64,000 bases of DNA from Phymorhynchus buccinoides (lineage: Eukaryota > Mollusca > Gastropoda > Neogastropoda > Raphitomidae), in contig CM065682.1 in assembly GCA_017654935.2 (NCBI GenBank), positions 36,074,441 to 36,138,440 of the forward strand, written 5' to 3'. Of this stretch, positions 24,463 through 35,125 are shown piece after piece (position 1 is the stretch's first letter; each line of letters starts with the position of its first letter). Made by a program: the position numbers and the translations under genes. Under the pieces are notes generated by a model. The model saw nothing but the letters and a program-made list of their open reading frames with translations, was not told the origin of the DNA and did no database searches.

Positions 24463-24629
24463 GAAGCTGAACGTCGGTCTGGCCACGTACGGGACGTTCG
24501 TTCTTGCTGGATGTCCGCAGACAAATACAATGAGGCCGGGGTTGCTCCAAGAGCCTCGCCTGCTGAGCCGGAGCCCCTGGACCAGCAGGAAAGTTCACAA
24601 AGGAAGGTGGCATTTATTCTTACTATGAG
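24463..24629 (+). pseudogene. GH18 copy A exon 6 remnant
   Basis: Starts abruptly at AAGCTGAACGTCGGTCTGGC; the intron end, acceptor and codons for NDSVKYWVDHGTPKE present in copy B are deleted. An extra G in TACGGGACG, an extra T in CTGGATGTCC and further small indels break the frame. The GAG|GTAAAG donor is retained. Reading past the indels, the residues after GRSFLLE look closer to ADKYNEAG than to copy B's ADNNGLG, so this may derive from a different paralogue or be poorly base-called. Confidence 0.8.
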
Positions 24630-24989
24630 GTAAAGCTACTATGTTTGGTTGGTCTTGCACTATGTACAACCCCACCTCACACATTACTCCCCCGAAGACG
24701 GAATATAGCCTGACACAAATTGTGTGGCCTGCTACCATGGCGGAGGAATTAAAAAAAGAAACGGCCCTACGGACACAATGTTTCATTCCTTAGCTGATGA
24801 CTTTGTACTAGAGTTTAAGTGCTTCGGCTATCCCTGGTGTCGTTTATCCAGGGTTACAAACAAAACAAACGACACATTTACAAAGACGACGCAAGACTAT
24901 TTTGGGGTGGGTTAGTGTTAGCAGATGTTTTAAGTAGAGTGCACCCCTAATTGTGCCTTGGAGTTGATGGCTAAAAGAAAGAACACGGT

Positions 24990-25790
24990 TTCCCCCCCCC
25001 CCCCCCCCCCGAAAATAAGGTAAGAGTTCTATTTAGCTGTTTTTTCCCAACAAGCATCTTCAAATACACAACACTGGTTATAGTTTTTTGGTTATGTATA
25101 CATTGCATCAGAGACGCTTCTGTCATTTCTGTTTCAACTCAAGTTGCAAAACTGTGGATAGTAGTTTAGAAACACGTAGTCTTTGGAAGTGGTACACAGT
25201 TATCGGTGTTTGTCCAAACCGGTTGCTATGTGATATATGTAAATATATAGTTGTTTGTTGTAATGTCAATATTGTAATTTATTTGTATTTCGTATTACTA
25301 GTCAAAATCTTAATTGAGACGGTTTATCGTCAAGTGTACTTTTAGCCATGAGACCCAGCCTATATGTACACTCATGTAAGAAAGAAGCATAGAGCGCACC
25401 TACTGTACTTACTGGTTAGTTGTTATTGTACATGAATGTTTTGGTTATATATAAAATGTTTGTTAAAATTATGTGTGAGAGTTTTTATCACATTCAGTGC
25501 TGTGTTACTCTGTTCAAAATATGGCTGAGAGACGACAGTGGACAGAAAAATATGTTTCCTTCTGTATTCACAGAAGTGTGCGCATATTACGTCAATATAC
25601 AGAACTATGGGGTCTAGTTTACTGACGATACGAAAAGCAGCCTCACAGAGAAGGTATGCTGGTCGAAAGCCTTAGGCCTACTACGGTTTAGCTTATTCGA
25701 TCTTCAGTCGGTGTCAAAGTATAGGTCTAGGCGATGGCTCTTTGTAAAAACAAGAAGGAGGTTGTTTTTCTTTATATTAACAGTACTCCC
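24990..25790. other. No gene seen, poly-C run at left edge
   Basis: A run of about 18 C at 24993-25010 is followed by AT-rich unique sequence. Short frames have no recognisable domain. Confidence 0.6.
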
Positions 25791-26461
25791 GCGTTTATAG
25801 AAACTGTACGGTTATAAGAAAATTTTGATTACAGTAAAGGAAAGCACAGGTTCCCGGCAAAGGTTCTACTGTTTTATTTATATATAGGACCTCGGATAGT
25901 AGCAACTCGGTTATAATTAAAAAAACCTGCTATAGTAAATTTACTTTTGGTTCACCACAGGAATGGCTCCTCGGTTACAATAAAAAAAAAAAAGTCCTCT
26001 TGTGACCTTTGTAAATACGTCACCAATGCATGCGTCACAATCTCACCACTCCCTCCACCCACCCATAACAACTGGGTTATAATTAAAATTTAAAAAACAC
26101 CTATAGTAAAGTCATTTGTGGTTCCTCTTCCTTACAATAAAAAAAACTGTCCTCTTCCTGATCTTTGTAAATAAGTCATCAATGCATACGTCACAGTCTC
26201 ACTACTCCCTCTACCCACCTTCATCAACGAAATTGAAAGGCACTCAAACACATGTTTCTTTCCCCTCATTACTTAGTGGGAAAAAAATTAATCGGAAAAA
26301 AACTATATATACAGCCAAATCCGCTTATAAGAAACTCACTTATAAGAAAACTCGCTTACAATGAAGCAAAAAACTATATAAGTGTTTTCACCATGCCCTG
26401 CAGAACTTCTTCTTTCTTATCTATGATAAAACTGGATTAAGGAAACTCGCGTATAAGAAAT
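25790..26461 (+). mobile_element. TIR-like degenerate repeats flanking the assembly gap
   Basis: Two ~155-base tandem units (about 25913-26066 and 26067-26225) share CGGTTATAATTAAAA, GGTTCC/CACC, TTACAATAAAAAAAA and CAATGCAT.CGTCACA. They are followed at 26320 by CAGCCAAATCCGCTTATAAG and repeated CTTATAAGAAA / CTCGCTTACAA motifs that run into the N gap. Subterminal CTTATAAG repeats next to a CAG terminus resemble Tc1/mariner-pogo type ends. No transposase is visible. Confidence 0.45.
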
Positions 26462-26961
26462 NNNNNNNNNNNNNNNNNNNNNNNNNNNNNNNNNNNNNNN
26501 NNNNNNNNNNNNNNNNNNNNNNNNNNNNNNNNNNNNNNNNNNNNNNNNNNNNNNNNNNNNNNNNNNNNNNNNNNNNNNNNNNNNNNNNNNNNNNNNNNNN
26601 NNNNNNNNNNNNNNNNNNNNNNNNNNNNNNNNNNNNNNNNNNNNNNNNNNNNNNNNNNNNNNNNNNNNNNNNNNNNNNNNNNNNNNNNNNNNNNNNNNNN
26701 NNNNNNNNNNNNNNNNNNNNNNNNNNNNNNNNNNNNNNNNNNNNNNNNNNNNNNNNNNNNNNNNNNNNNNNNNNNNNNNNNNNNNNNNNNNNNNNNNNNN
26801 NNNNNNNNNNNNNNNNNNNNNNNNNNNNNNNNNNNNNNNNNNNNNNNNNNNNNNNNNNNNNNNNNNNNNNNNNNNNNNNNNNNNNNNNNNNNNNNNNNNN
26901 NNNNNNNNNNNNNNNNNNNNNNNNNNNNNNNNNNNNNNNNNNNNNNNNNNNNNNNNNNNNN
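26462..26961. other. Assembly gap (500 N)
   Basis: Exactly 500 N, a conventional scaffold gap size, so true length is unknown. Everything inferred about linkage between copy A and copy B depends on this join. Confidence 1.
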
Positions 26962-26973
26962 CCCCAAATTTGA

Positions 26974-27045
26974 TGCCTTTTAGTGACATAGGTGTAAAAT
27001 CACTGGTGGTGCTAAATGCGACTTTGGCTGTGAAGGTTATAAAAC
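26974..27045. repeat. Dispersed repeat, partner at 29128-29195
   Basis: GCCTTTTAGTGACATAGGTG followed by TGCGACTTTGGCTGTGAAGG matches 29128-29195 with a few differences. Both end in a GAAGG/GAAAGGGTT anchor reminiscent of the intron 3 satellite unit, to which they may be distantly related. Confidence 0.6.
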
Positions 27046-27095
27046 ATTTGTGTATGGGTGTAATGCAACGTTGCATAAACATGTCGGGCGCTACA

Positions 27096-27391
27096 TTACG
27101 CTACGGGATGGGGGGTGGGGGTGTCGCACTCAGTGCGTGGCGAAACAGGCGCAGGCATATCTGCCGCCGGCGACGCCCTCGTTATCCGCCCGCAGTGATC
27201 CGGACAGCGATTGCTGCTGTCTGTTGTTTTGCTGTTTCTGTTGCCGCTGCCGCCGCAGCCGATGTAGATGTCACTCAGGTTCCCGCGACGCGCTTCCAAG
27301 ATGGCGTCCAGGATCAGGGGTCGACGGTAGTAGACCCGGGACACCACGGAGAGCAGGAACATCTCCACCACTAGAACTAGGTGGTGCCACT
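27096..27391 (-). CDS. Candidate terminal exon of an unrecognised membrane protein
   Basis: On the minus strand a strong acceptor (TCTCTCCCCCAG) precedes 98 codons ending in a stop at 27096-27098. It opens WHHLVLVVEMFLLSVVSRVY, a probable membrane segment, followed by basic YYRRPLILDAILEARRGNL and a Cys/Ser/Gly-rich tail. GC content and codon use are well above the surroundings. A second, partial copy of the exon start with its acceptor lies at 27514-27566 and keeps the reading frame with conservative changes (WHQLVLVVDI). I do not recognise the family. The upstream exons would lie at higher coordinates; none is certain. Confidence 0.45.
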
Positions 27392-27414
27392 CTGGGGGAG
27401 AGACAAATCAGGTC

Positions 27415-27605
27415 AAGCCATCAATCAATAGTCATCAATCTATCGACAACCAATCAATCAATCATCAATCAATAACATCGATCAATCAATCAGTTTAATG
27501 AAAATCAATCATTGATATCCACCACTAGCACAAGTTGATGCCACTCTGAGAGAGAGAAAATCAATCAATAAATCAATCAATAAATAAATAAATAAACAAT
27601 CATAC
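27415..27605. repeat. Imperfect (ATCA)n/(AATA)n tract
   Basis: Runs of CAATCAAT and AATAAATA flank a duplicated exon edge at 27514-27566. Confidence 0.85.
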
Positions 27606-27774
27606 ATCAACAAAGCAAGCAAGCAATCGTGTCAGCGTAGAGACTAAAATCTGGTAGAGTTTTAAACTCTACTGGAAATGACGAATGTCGCACATACATA
27701 CCAATTTGTGCGAATCGCTCAACTAGTAGAGGTCGCAATATAGACGATTTGTTTCTTATCCGAAAACCTATCTG

Positions 27775-27905
27775 GGAGAGCACTTCGTGAAAATGAGAGT
27801 TGATTACCTCCACTTACTCGGTCAAAACCTTAGCAACAATGGCGGCATGGCGTCGAAGCTTGAAACCGCAGAATGCGAGTCAGCGACTTGCAAACATTTG
27901 TCATT
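27775..27905. repeat. Third dispersed copy of the 5175-5290 block
   Basis: Shares GGGAGAGCACTTCGTGAAAA, TTACTCGGTCAAA and ATGGCGTCGAAGCTTGAAAC with copy A (5175-5290) and copy B (40100-40215). An ATG in a favourable context opens MASKLETAGCESVTCKH in two of the copies; no family is recognised. Confidence 0.7.
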
Positions 27906-28027
27906 AGAAGTAACATGGAGGGGTGGCACAGTACACACAACCGAACACTGATGAGAATATAGACTCACTTCGCTAAGACGAGCGACCCCACCAAAACCCC
28001 CACACATTTGGATACAACCAAAAAGAG

Positions 28028-28943
28028 TTTAAAGGTGGACCCTGACGGATTACTTTTTTTGGCAAGAAACACGTCGAGATCACCAGAAAGAACGGTGGGG
28101 GCCTTTTTCAAGGATCGGAACACTCACTTTACTCTGGTTTCCTAGAAAGCAAACCGTCAAAACGGCGATTCCTCCTTGGCGAAGATGCCGGAGAGAGAAG
28201 CCATTTTGGATGGGGTGGGGTGGAGGGTGAGGTTGAAAGCTTTTTCTTTTTTGTAGTGCAGTAGAAAACCTCCCAAATTGGAGCTATTTCCTTTTGTTGT
28301 GAGCGAAACTCCTTTAGATAAACTGCATAACAAATTTAAAAATAATAAAAAGGCGATAGTATTAAGAAAATTTCGTGCAATGGAACGATTTAGTCTAAGT
28401 GACTCAGGCGGCACTTTAAAGACCCCAGTGACGGCGCCACGGTTACGGTCCCCATTGTTTTTTTTCCCTGGTTGCTGCGACCACACATTTCGGCAATTTC
28501 CAACACATATTCAAATTGAGTGCTGCTCTTTTCTAAGACTGATGTGTTCGGTTTTGATATTTGTGGGTCATTTATATGGGAGGTCAGATCTTGGTCAAAA
28601 CATAGATTTATTTTCCAGTTATGAGATAGGAAAATACGTTGATTTCCCGTATATGACTTTTTGGTGCTTACGTGATCTGGTGTTGTCTTTAAGAAAAAAA
28701 CAGAAGAGCACTTGCTTTCCCACCCACTTTCAATGAAATTGACTTGCGTGTGCTCCTCCTTCCGCCAAGGACGAATTACGCCGATTTGACGGTTTGATTG
28801 ATAGGAATCGTAGATTGCAAAGTGAGTGTTCTCCGTGATCCTTGTCGATAAAATGTCTGGTCTTTCCCTGTGATCTCGACGCGTATTCTTTGCACAAAAT
28901 AACACATCCTAACTCACGTACCAGTGGTGCCAGGCCCTTTAAA
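28028..28943. mobile_element. Foldback/MITE-like element with ~130-bp inverted ends
   Basis: The left arm (about 28064-28190) and right arm (about 28760-28905) are inverted copies: both contain CGTCGAGATCAC, CAAGGATC, ACACTCACTTT, AAACCGTCAAA and CCTTGGCG in mirrored order. TTTAAA stands at both outer edges (28028-28033 and 28938-28943) and may be the target duplication (TTAA-type). The ~570-base interior has open frames on both strands without recognisable domains, consistent with a non-autonomous element. Confidence 0.6.
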
Positions 28944-29149
28944 CCCTTTCGGCCGGGCCAGCCATTTTTTCAGCTAAAAATTTCCATTAAACTTACCTGG
29001 GCATAGAAACAAATGTGTCTGTAATATTGGGAACTCCTCTGTGACATATTTAAAGTAAGGCCTATCCTTACCCTCCCAAAATTAAGAGAATAGGGTCATT
29101 GGATAACAGACCCTGATTTCGACTGCCTTTTAGTGACATGGTTGTTAAA

Positions 29150-29467
29150 TCATTGTGGTGCAAAAATGCGACATTGACGGTGAAAGGGTTGAAAGCTCTC
29201 TCTCTTACCAATCATGTTATTTGGACTCGTGGAAGAGCTAGTCCCTTGGAGCAGGGGGGGGAGTCGAACTTGGCGGGGAATACAACCATGCAGCACGGAC
29301 GTGCACGTTGACAGAACAGCTGGGTCAAGTGTCAAGGCCATGTACTTGGGGTGCCGTGGCTGTGGGTGGCCCAGGTGCGGTCTGGACCGTCTCGTGCAGC
29401 ACGTTACAGCCCCGTAGAATATGGCCACAAGTGTAGGAGAGCGGAGAGCGTCTTCAGCAAGTTTCAC
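29150..29467 (-). other. GC-rich island, possible minus-strand exon
   Basis: A GC-rich stretch with long overlapping open frames on both strands. In one minus frame it reads GHILRGCNVLHETVQTAP; a convincing acceptor and donor pair cannot be fixed. It could be an upstream exon of the gene ending at 27096, or chance. Confidence 0.2.
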
Positions 29468-29649
29468 AGGTAGAAATGGGGGCCTGAGTCTGAATTCCGT
29501 CTGCGTAAACGATTACAAGGTCTCTCGCCCGTCCGTTCCTCTTCTTGGTTTTATATTCAATATTTTTTATTCCTTCTCTTCATTCATTCCACAATTCCTG
29601 CTTTCACTCACTCTTTCGTCCCATCAACATACATGTATATATATATAAA

Positions 29650-30130
29650 GTAAGCGCAAAGTCAGAATGGGGTAAATACAAAAAAAGCAGTTCTTGATAG
29701 GTAATATAATGAAAGAATAAGGAAGTCATCAGTTTCTCAAGCTTATATACAATCATGATATACTACATTCATAGCTGTATTATCGTAATGTGTTGCATAT
29801 TAAAGAAAAATAAGATAATTAACTACATAAAGAGAAGGTTTGTTTTTTGGTTATTTGTGTGGGTGGGGGTCGTGTTTTTTTTCCATTAAGCAAACAACAA
29901 CAGTGACAATAACAACAACCTACAACAGGTTAACAACTGAGAAAACCCCCTTTTATCCATGCTACTAAGTCGTAATGGATCCTCGTATGTCTGGAGGGGA
30001 GGCGCATAAGTAGATATAATTATGGTGAAAGTTAGACCCTGGTAACAACTGAGAAAGCTTTAAGTCCTTGTCTACTCTCGTAAGAAACGCGAACAGCGTA
30101 CATTATGTGATATGGAACGTTCATTTTGTT
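29650..30130. other. No gene seen
   Basis: AT-rich unique sequence without splice-supported frames. Confidence 0.6.
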
Positions 30131-30134
30131 TCAG

Positions 30135-30233
30135 CGCCAAGGATATCTGGGTGGGTAGATACCCTTACGAAATGGGTGTTTGCTCAGGTGGCTCTTATGC
30201 GTCTCCAGATGGAACTGAGTTTGATCCCCCTGG
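30135..30233 (+). CDS. Candidate internal exon, unknown protein
   Basis: Acceptor CATTTTGTTTCAG and donor CCTGG|GTAAGG bound 99 bases open in one frame: AKDIWVGRYPYEMGVCSGG then SYASPDGTEFDPP. The phase is symmetric, the splice sites are strong, and GC content rises inside the boundaries. The family is not recognised. It lies on the same strand as the chitinase copies but does not match a chitinase exon I know. Confidence 0.35.
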
Positions 30234-31249
30234 GTAAGGAGTTATAACGTCTGGCCTGGTGCCCCCGGTCTTCTGACAGCATCATAAAGCCATTAGTAAT
30301 TATGCATTGTTATAAATTTGGGACTTGTCCTGTGTGAATGCACTGCCTCCGGGCATTGGCATCCAGGATCGTTCCCACCATCTTGGAGTAGGGAGGGGGC
30401 GGGGTAGGAGTCCCATAGGGATAGCGTCTGGGTATCGCAAAGAGGACGAAGTGGAGAAGGAGTTAACAGAATTGAGCTGAGACCTTCTAGGATCTTGGAA
30501 CATGCAAACTATTCCTCTGATCAGTCATTCCGCTGTAGCACACTAATAGACAGATATTTATTATTATAGTATTATGTGTGACTCTCATTCTATGGGGGGC
30601 AGACGAGCAATCGTCTGTGTGATTCGGGTTGCTTCCACTTGGAGAGCGCATCCGCAGTTTCAAGTATAAAATTAAATTACTAAATATCTCCAAAATATAA
30701 ATTCAGGTATACTTGAATCTTGAAACGTGGTGAGGGTTCGGGTTAGAGGCTTTATGGACAATAAATGTTGGGTTAGTAAACCCATAATGACAGAGCACCC
30801 TACACTAATGTAAACCTAAGCCTATCCTTGTAGACTTTACCCTACTTTTATTTTTTACCTGTATACCTAAGTTTTAACCCTATTTTATAACCTTACCCTA
30901 AAACCCCTTTGTTTTGCCTCAAATGTAGCTTGAACTTGGTCCCAGTTAGTTGTTTCGCGTGATACGTAGCTGATGGCCGTCAACACTGTATTTATCTTAG
31001 TAGTTGGGTTTAGTCGATACATAAAGTAGGGTCTAGTTACCCAGACATGATTCCTGAGTGCCCTTACTTTACTTGTCCGTTATAATGAATAATTAAAATT
31101 ATGACTTGATATAAAACAGTACAGAACATATAATAAACTCTGCAATTTAAGTATACAATACCTTTCTGTGCGGCGTATAATAATAGATCGCGTGCTTATA
31201 TAGGTCCGAAAAAATACCATAGTACGAGGGCATGGAGCCCGTACTTTTT

Positions 31250-31460
31250 ATTTCTGTGTGTGTTCGTGCGTGCGTGCGTGCGTCGTGTGTGTGTGTTTAC
31301 GTGTGTGTGTGTGTGTGTATGGTGTGTGTGTGTGTGTTTGTGTGGTGTGACGTGTTGCGTGTGGCGTGTGCGTGCGTGTACGTCGTGTTGCCCTTGTGCG
31401 CGCTTGTGTGTTGTGCGGTGCGGCATGCGCATAGCGCGTGCTGTGTAGCGTGTGTGTGTT
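31250..31460. repeat. Degenerate (TG)n/(CG) tract
   Basis: TG-rich simple sequence with GC interruptions. Cys-Val and His-Thr frames across it are artefacts. Confidence 0.9.
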
Positions 31461-31469
31461 TACAAAAAT

Positions 31470-33990
31470 CGCCATCACCTGCGAACTACGACTGTATTTC
31501 TTCTGAACAAGGGCTTGATGATGCTCTTTTTCCGTAACCCCCGCACCAACCTGTGTTGCAAAACTGGAACTACCCTTTTATCTTTTCTATTGTGAAAATC
31601 TGTGTTGACTTAGCTTCATCTCAGGATGAATTCCGAGTATCCTTCGGGACAGAGACAAAAACGACCAGTCCACGCCCAATTGTCCGAGTTATCTCTCGGA
31701 ACAGCAATTTCTGAGTCTAAATCTTGCTGTCTAAATCCTTTGTTTTTTTTTCAATCCAAACCACGTTTTATCGAGTTACGTCTCTTCATCACTCTTCCAA
31801 CTAGTCCGTTTCACTTATGTTTGGCACTTCTGTTTTCTATTTTTAAAGTTGAAAATGTCATTGACAATTCGTCCCTACACGAGCCTCGGAAAATACTCCA
31901 ATACGTTTTCATTAATAGTGATCGCCCTAAAGAGACTAATGATTCCGATCATAACGCAAGTCACCATGATTTTTAAGCGAAAAATAAACTTGGATCAACC
32001 CAGTAATATCCTAACTGAATCAATGACAGCGTTTGAGACAAACTCAATAGGATTCCTATTTAGGAGACTACTAATCACCCCTAATGGATTGGTTGTTAGA
32101 GAGCGAAACCATGTAATACACCAAAACGTTATAATAAAAAAAAAAAGATTATACTTTCAGCGGGGCCAACTTCTGTTACCGTTACAATGCACTAATGTAG
32201 ACGACATACATATTTTCCCTTTTTTCTCATTTTCTTCTTCCCTTTCCCCCCCCCCTCTCTTCTCTACCATAAAAACGTTTCTTGCATAGCGCATTAGCTG
32301 CAGCTTCGTATTTGTTAATCTATGTATTTCTTATAGGCAACCAGATTCACCGATGTGTTTGTCTAAGGCAAGTGACAAGTCTTGAAGGGGTTAAATAAAA
32401 GATACCATTATTCCACCAGAAGTTACAGGGGCTTCATTCCTTCCTATTCAATACTTAAAGTGGCAATGATACCAACAATAATCGACATCATCATGGCCAG
32501 ATTGTGTTTCTGGTGATGCCAATAAGTGTCCGTCCAATGTAAGTATGCTTACACCTAGTTAATTAACCCGAATGGTTTCGTTTGTTCGTATGCGTTCTCT
32601 CGCTTTGTCTCTCGGTTTCTCTCTCTGATGGGATAAATACTCTTTCGCTACAGACAGACTCATGCTAGTAGCTTTGACTATGATCCTTTAATGTCACGAT
32701 GCTGTTGAAGGACATTTTAAATTCATTTTTATGTGGTATCTGTGTTTCCTAGAACTAGAGAGCCCTCAGAGAAGAATTCATGTGCGTGCGTTCATTACTT
32801 TCGTGATCCATGCCTCTTTTTTAGATTAGTTCTCCTGTTGTTTAAAAAAAATTGAAAATACTGTCAAGTCATTTTCTCCGAATCTGTATAGGGCATTTAA
32901 GAGGCTAAATGCTGTGTGTATGTAGAGTTATCTAGCTTTCATTACTTTTGTTGTGCTGTTTGCTTACCCCCCTTCTAAGGGGCTATGGCCATTACGAAAA
33001 AAATATCCGATTCCGAATTTCCGAATCTCCTGGGATGTATTCCAGCAAACGGACTTTCGCTTCACGTTCGTTGCAAATTGGCTAGTGGAACTAGAGTCCG
33101 TGCAAATTGAACTCTTCGCAGCTTTTTTGAAACACGTAAAAGACACGCCCCCCACCCCCTCCGCCCCCTGCCCTATAACCCACTGTAGTTTTAAAAAAAG
33201 CCCACAAAGGACAGCTAGCGGCAATAAACTGTTATTGATGGTAAATTTGATATTTGCTGACATATCGTGAATAGTCCAGAGAGAAATGTGAAATTCGGGT
33301 TGCTTCCGCCTTTTATACCGGCTGTAGTGCGTGTCGCTGTAACCAAACGATGACAACTTTTTTCGTTGCCTACTACAAGGGTTTAGACGGTGCTCGCTAA
33401 GTGCATGGGCATACGAGGACTTCTTCGCGTTAATGATCTGTCTCATACACGAACTTAACATGACCTCACACTCGCTCGGTTCATTTCAACTCGTCCTGTA
33501 AGGTCCTCAGTGCTTAGAGTGAGATGGAAAATCGTCCCTTGTTGTAATCCGTCGTCTAGGGGTTACGAAGTGGGGTTTCATTGTATCCGTGACGGCGTAA
33601 TCGTGCAGGTTACCTGCATCAATCTGGTGACAACTTCAAATAAACTTCAAAACCACCGTACTGCTAAGGTTCTTCTTCTTCCTTGTTACTGAGCGTTCCC
33701 ATAGGGGCCATAAGGCCAGCCAATGGTTTATACGTAATAGTGCCCCGCAGGTTTTCTCAGTTTTCCCTCCACAACCAGCTGGTGTCTCCTCGGCTGCAAT
33801 CAGTCCTACACATTTCCATTTCGGGTCTCCCCATTTCGGATGAGCTCAAAGTAGAAATCTCTGCACTCCTACTAGCTATAAGATTTTATTTTTATTTGGA
33901 CACAAACAAAAACGAGGTCCGAGCGGGAATAGAATTGTCCAATCATGTCTAGGACAAGATAAGTCTCATATGACAGAAAGCACAGACGAA
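31470..33990. other. No gene seen
   Basis: Several frames of 100-165 codons exist (for example 32964-33461 minus and 31849-32289 plus), but they overlap each other on both strands and show no domain, signal or splice support. I treat them as chance. Confidence 0.5.
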
Positions 33991-34009
33991 AAATGCAGAT
34001 CAGAGTCAA

Positions 34010-34760
34010 AGAAAGAGACAGATTCGAGGAAGTTATTCGCAAGCACATAACTTCCATAAGGTGGGGGATCTATTTATACGACTGAATCCCCCCACCCCCC
34101 AGAAGGCAATTACCCTATACAGCGCCCCCCCGGTATCCCCACCCCACGGGGAGGATTTTTGTGTATACAGTACTATTTCTATAGTCGTTTATGTAACATT
34201 AATATGCCCATAGCACTTTATAAATTTTCGTAGTCTTCTTCTTTCTATTGCTTCTCAGTCTTCTGCCTTTCCTTGTTTTTTTTTCTTTCTTCTTCTTTCC
34301 TTTTCTTCCCTCTTGCTCAATCTACGGTTGCACTTCGCTCCTCTGCTCCCCCCTTCCTCAATTCTCATCTCTGTCTCTGCTCACTCAGGTGTCAAGGTCC
34401 CTCGGAGAGTGCCAGCAAGATGAGATGAGTTTCTCAGAGAGAGACAGGAACAGTACAGATCAGATCTAGTCTACACAGCACGGATGATTGTTCTTATTCA
34501 GCATCACATTTCTAGCGTGGTTTTTGTGTCTCAGGCATCCCTCTCGGTCAAAGCATGTCGCGCGAGGTCCATATCATACCTCTCCGTTAATTTCCTTGTA
34601 CCGAGTTAGTCTGTTCAGGTGCCCGTCTCAGCGGTCTTCGTCTCTCTCCGTGGAGAATCATCATACATTATGCAGGCTCACGATGTGGCAAACGAGAGAG
34701 ACAGTTAGAGGAAGTTACACAGCACATAGACTTCCACATGTGTTGTGTGTGTGTGGATGT
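34010..34760. repeat. Paired hairpin-bearing repeats ~690 bp apart
   Basis: At 34028-34055 GGAAGTTAT and ATAACTTCC form a perfect 9-bp inverted repeat around a 10-base loop. At 34710-34735 a homologous block keeps GGAAGT...ACTTCC. Shared flanks (AGAGACAG, GAGGAAGTTA, AGCACATA.ACTTCCA) show common descent. A related CAGTACAGATCAGA block recurs at about 34451 and 35153. Confidence 0.55.
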
Positions 34761-34991
34761 AGCTGGTGGGGGCACACATGTATAGTAGACTTGTTACTCC
34801 CACCGCTAAGCCTCCCGCTATACCCCACGGATGGACGGTATGAGTGGGGGGCAAAACATGTATATGCCAAGCATCCAGACATTGGACAGATATACAGAGG
34901 AACAGACAAGTTTGATACTTAGACCAAATACAGACCAGTGACAGAACAATACAGTATAGCAGCACAATTATTCAGCTGTTTTTGTTCACAG

Positions 34992-35125
34992 ATGCTACGC
35001 TTGTAGATATCGATAACAGGACATACGACATTGATCAGATTCACTATCGTGGATTTTTAACTAGACCGACAGACAAGTACATTTTGACCAGACAATTTTC
35101 TAAATCCAGTACTTATTACGCATAG
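34992..35125 (+). CDS. Weak candidate terminal exon
   Basis: The acceptor CTGTTTTTGTTCACAG precedes 43 codons (ATLVDIDNRTYDIDQIHYRG, then FLTRPTDKYILTRQFSKSS) and a stop at 35123-35125. An AATAAA at 35600-35605 lies about 475 bases downstream. No family is recognised, and length alone does not exclude chance. Confidence 0.25.

Larger units (their letters stand above)
7542..24629 (+). pseudogene. GH18 chitinase-like gene, copy A, exon 6 broken
   Basis: Five intact exons (7542-7605, 8852-9035, 11585-11837, 19841-19965, 20953-21076) have the same boundaries and phases as copy B and encode a signal peptide, the GH18 barrel start, the catalytic DGLDLDWE (residues 140-147) and MTYDFHG (217-223). 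The sixth exon (remnant 24463-24629) has lost its acceptor and first ~15 codons and carries several frame-breaking indels, so a full enzyme cannot be made from this copy as sequenced. Nine amino-acid differences from copy B against five silent ones suggest weak constraint. If the exon 6 damage is an assembly error, this would instead be a second functional chitinase. Confidence 0.7.
4062..24930 (+). repeat. Tandem duplication, copy A of the GH18 locus
   Basis: Beginning at the TATCAGGAATTC junction near 4062, the sequence is nearly identical to copy B from 39007 onward. Exons, intronic repeats and microsatellites occur in the same order. Copy A lacks about 395 bases found in B at 40771-41167, about 125 bases upstream of exon 1 (B 42293-42418), about 4.48 kb in intron 5 (B 58193-62676) and about 95 bases at the exon 6 boundary. 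It has its own LINE and LTR-like inserts. Similarity reaches at least the base past exon 6 where copy B leaves the window. Confidence 0.9.

Noticed and set aside
26417..27082. Frames spanning the N gap
   Set aside because: They are open only because N codons are unreadable.
34028..34055. loxP-like recombination site (ATAACTTC arms)
   Set aside because: Arms and spacer do not match lox beyond a few bases; a eukaryotic hairpin repeat is the simpler reading.
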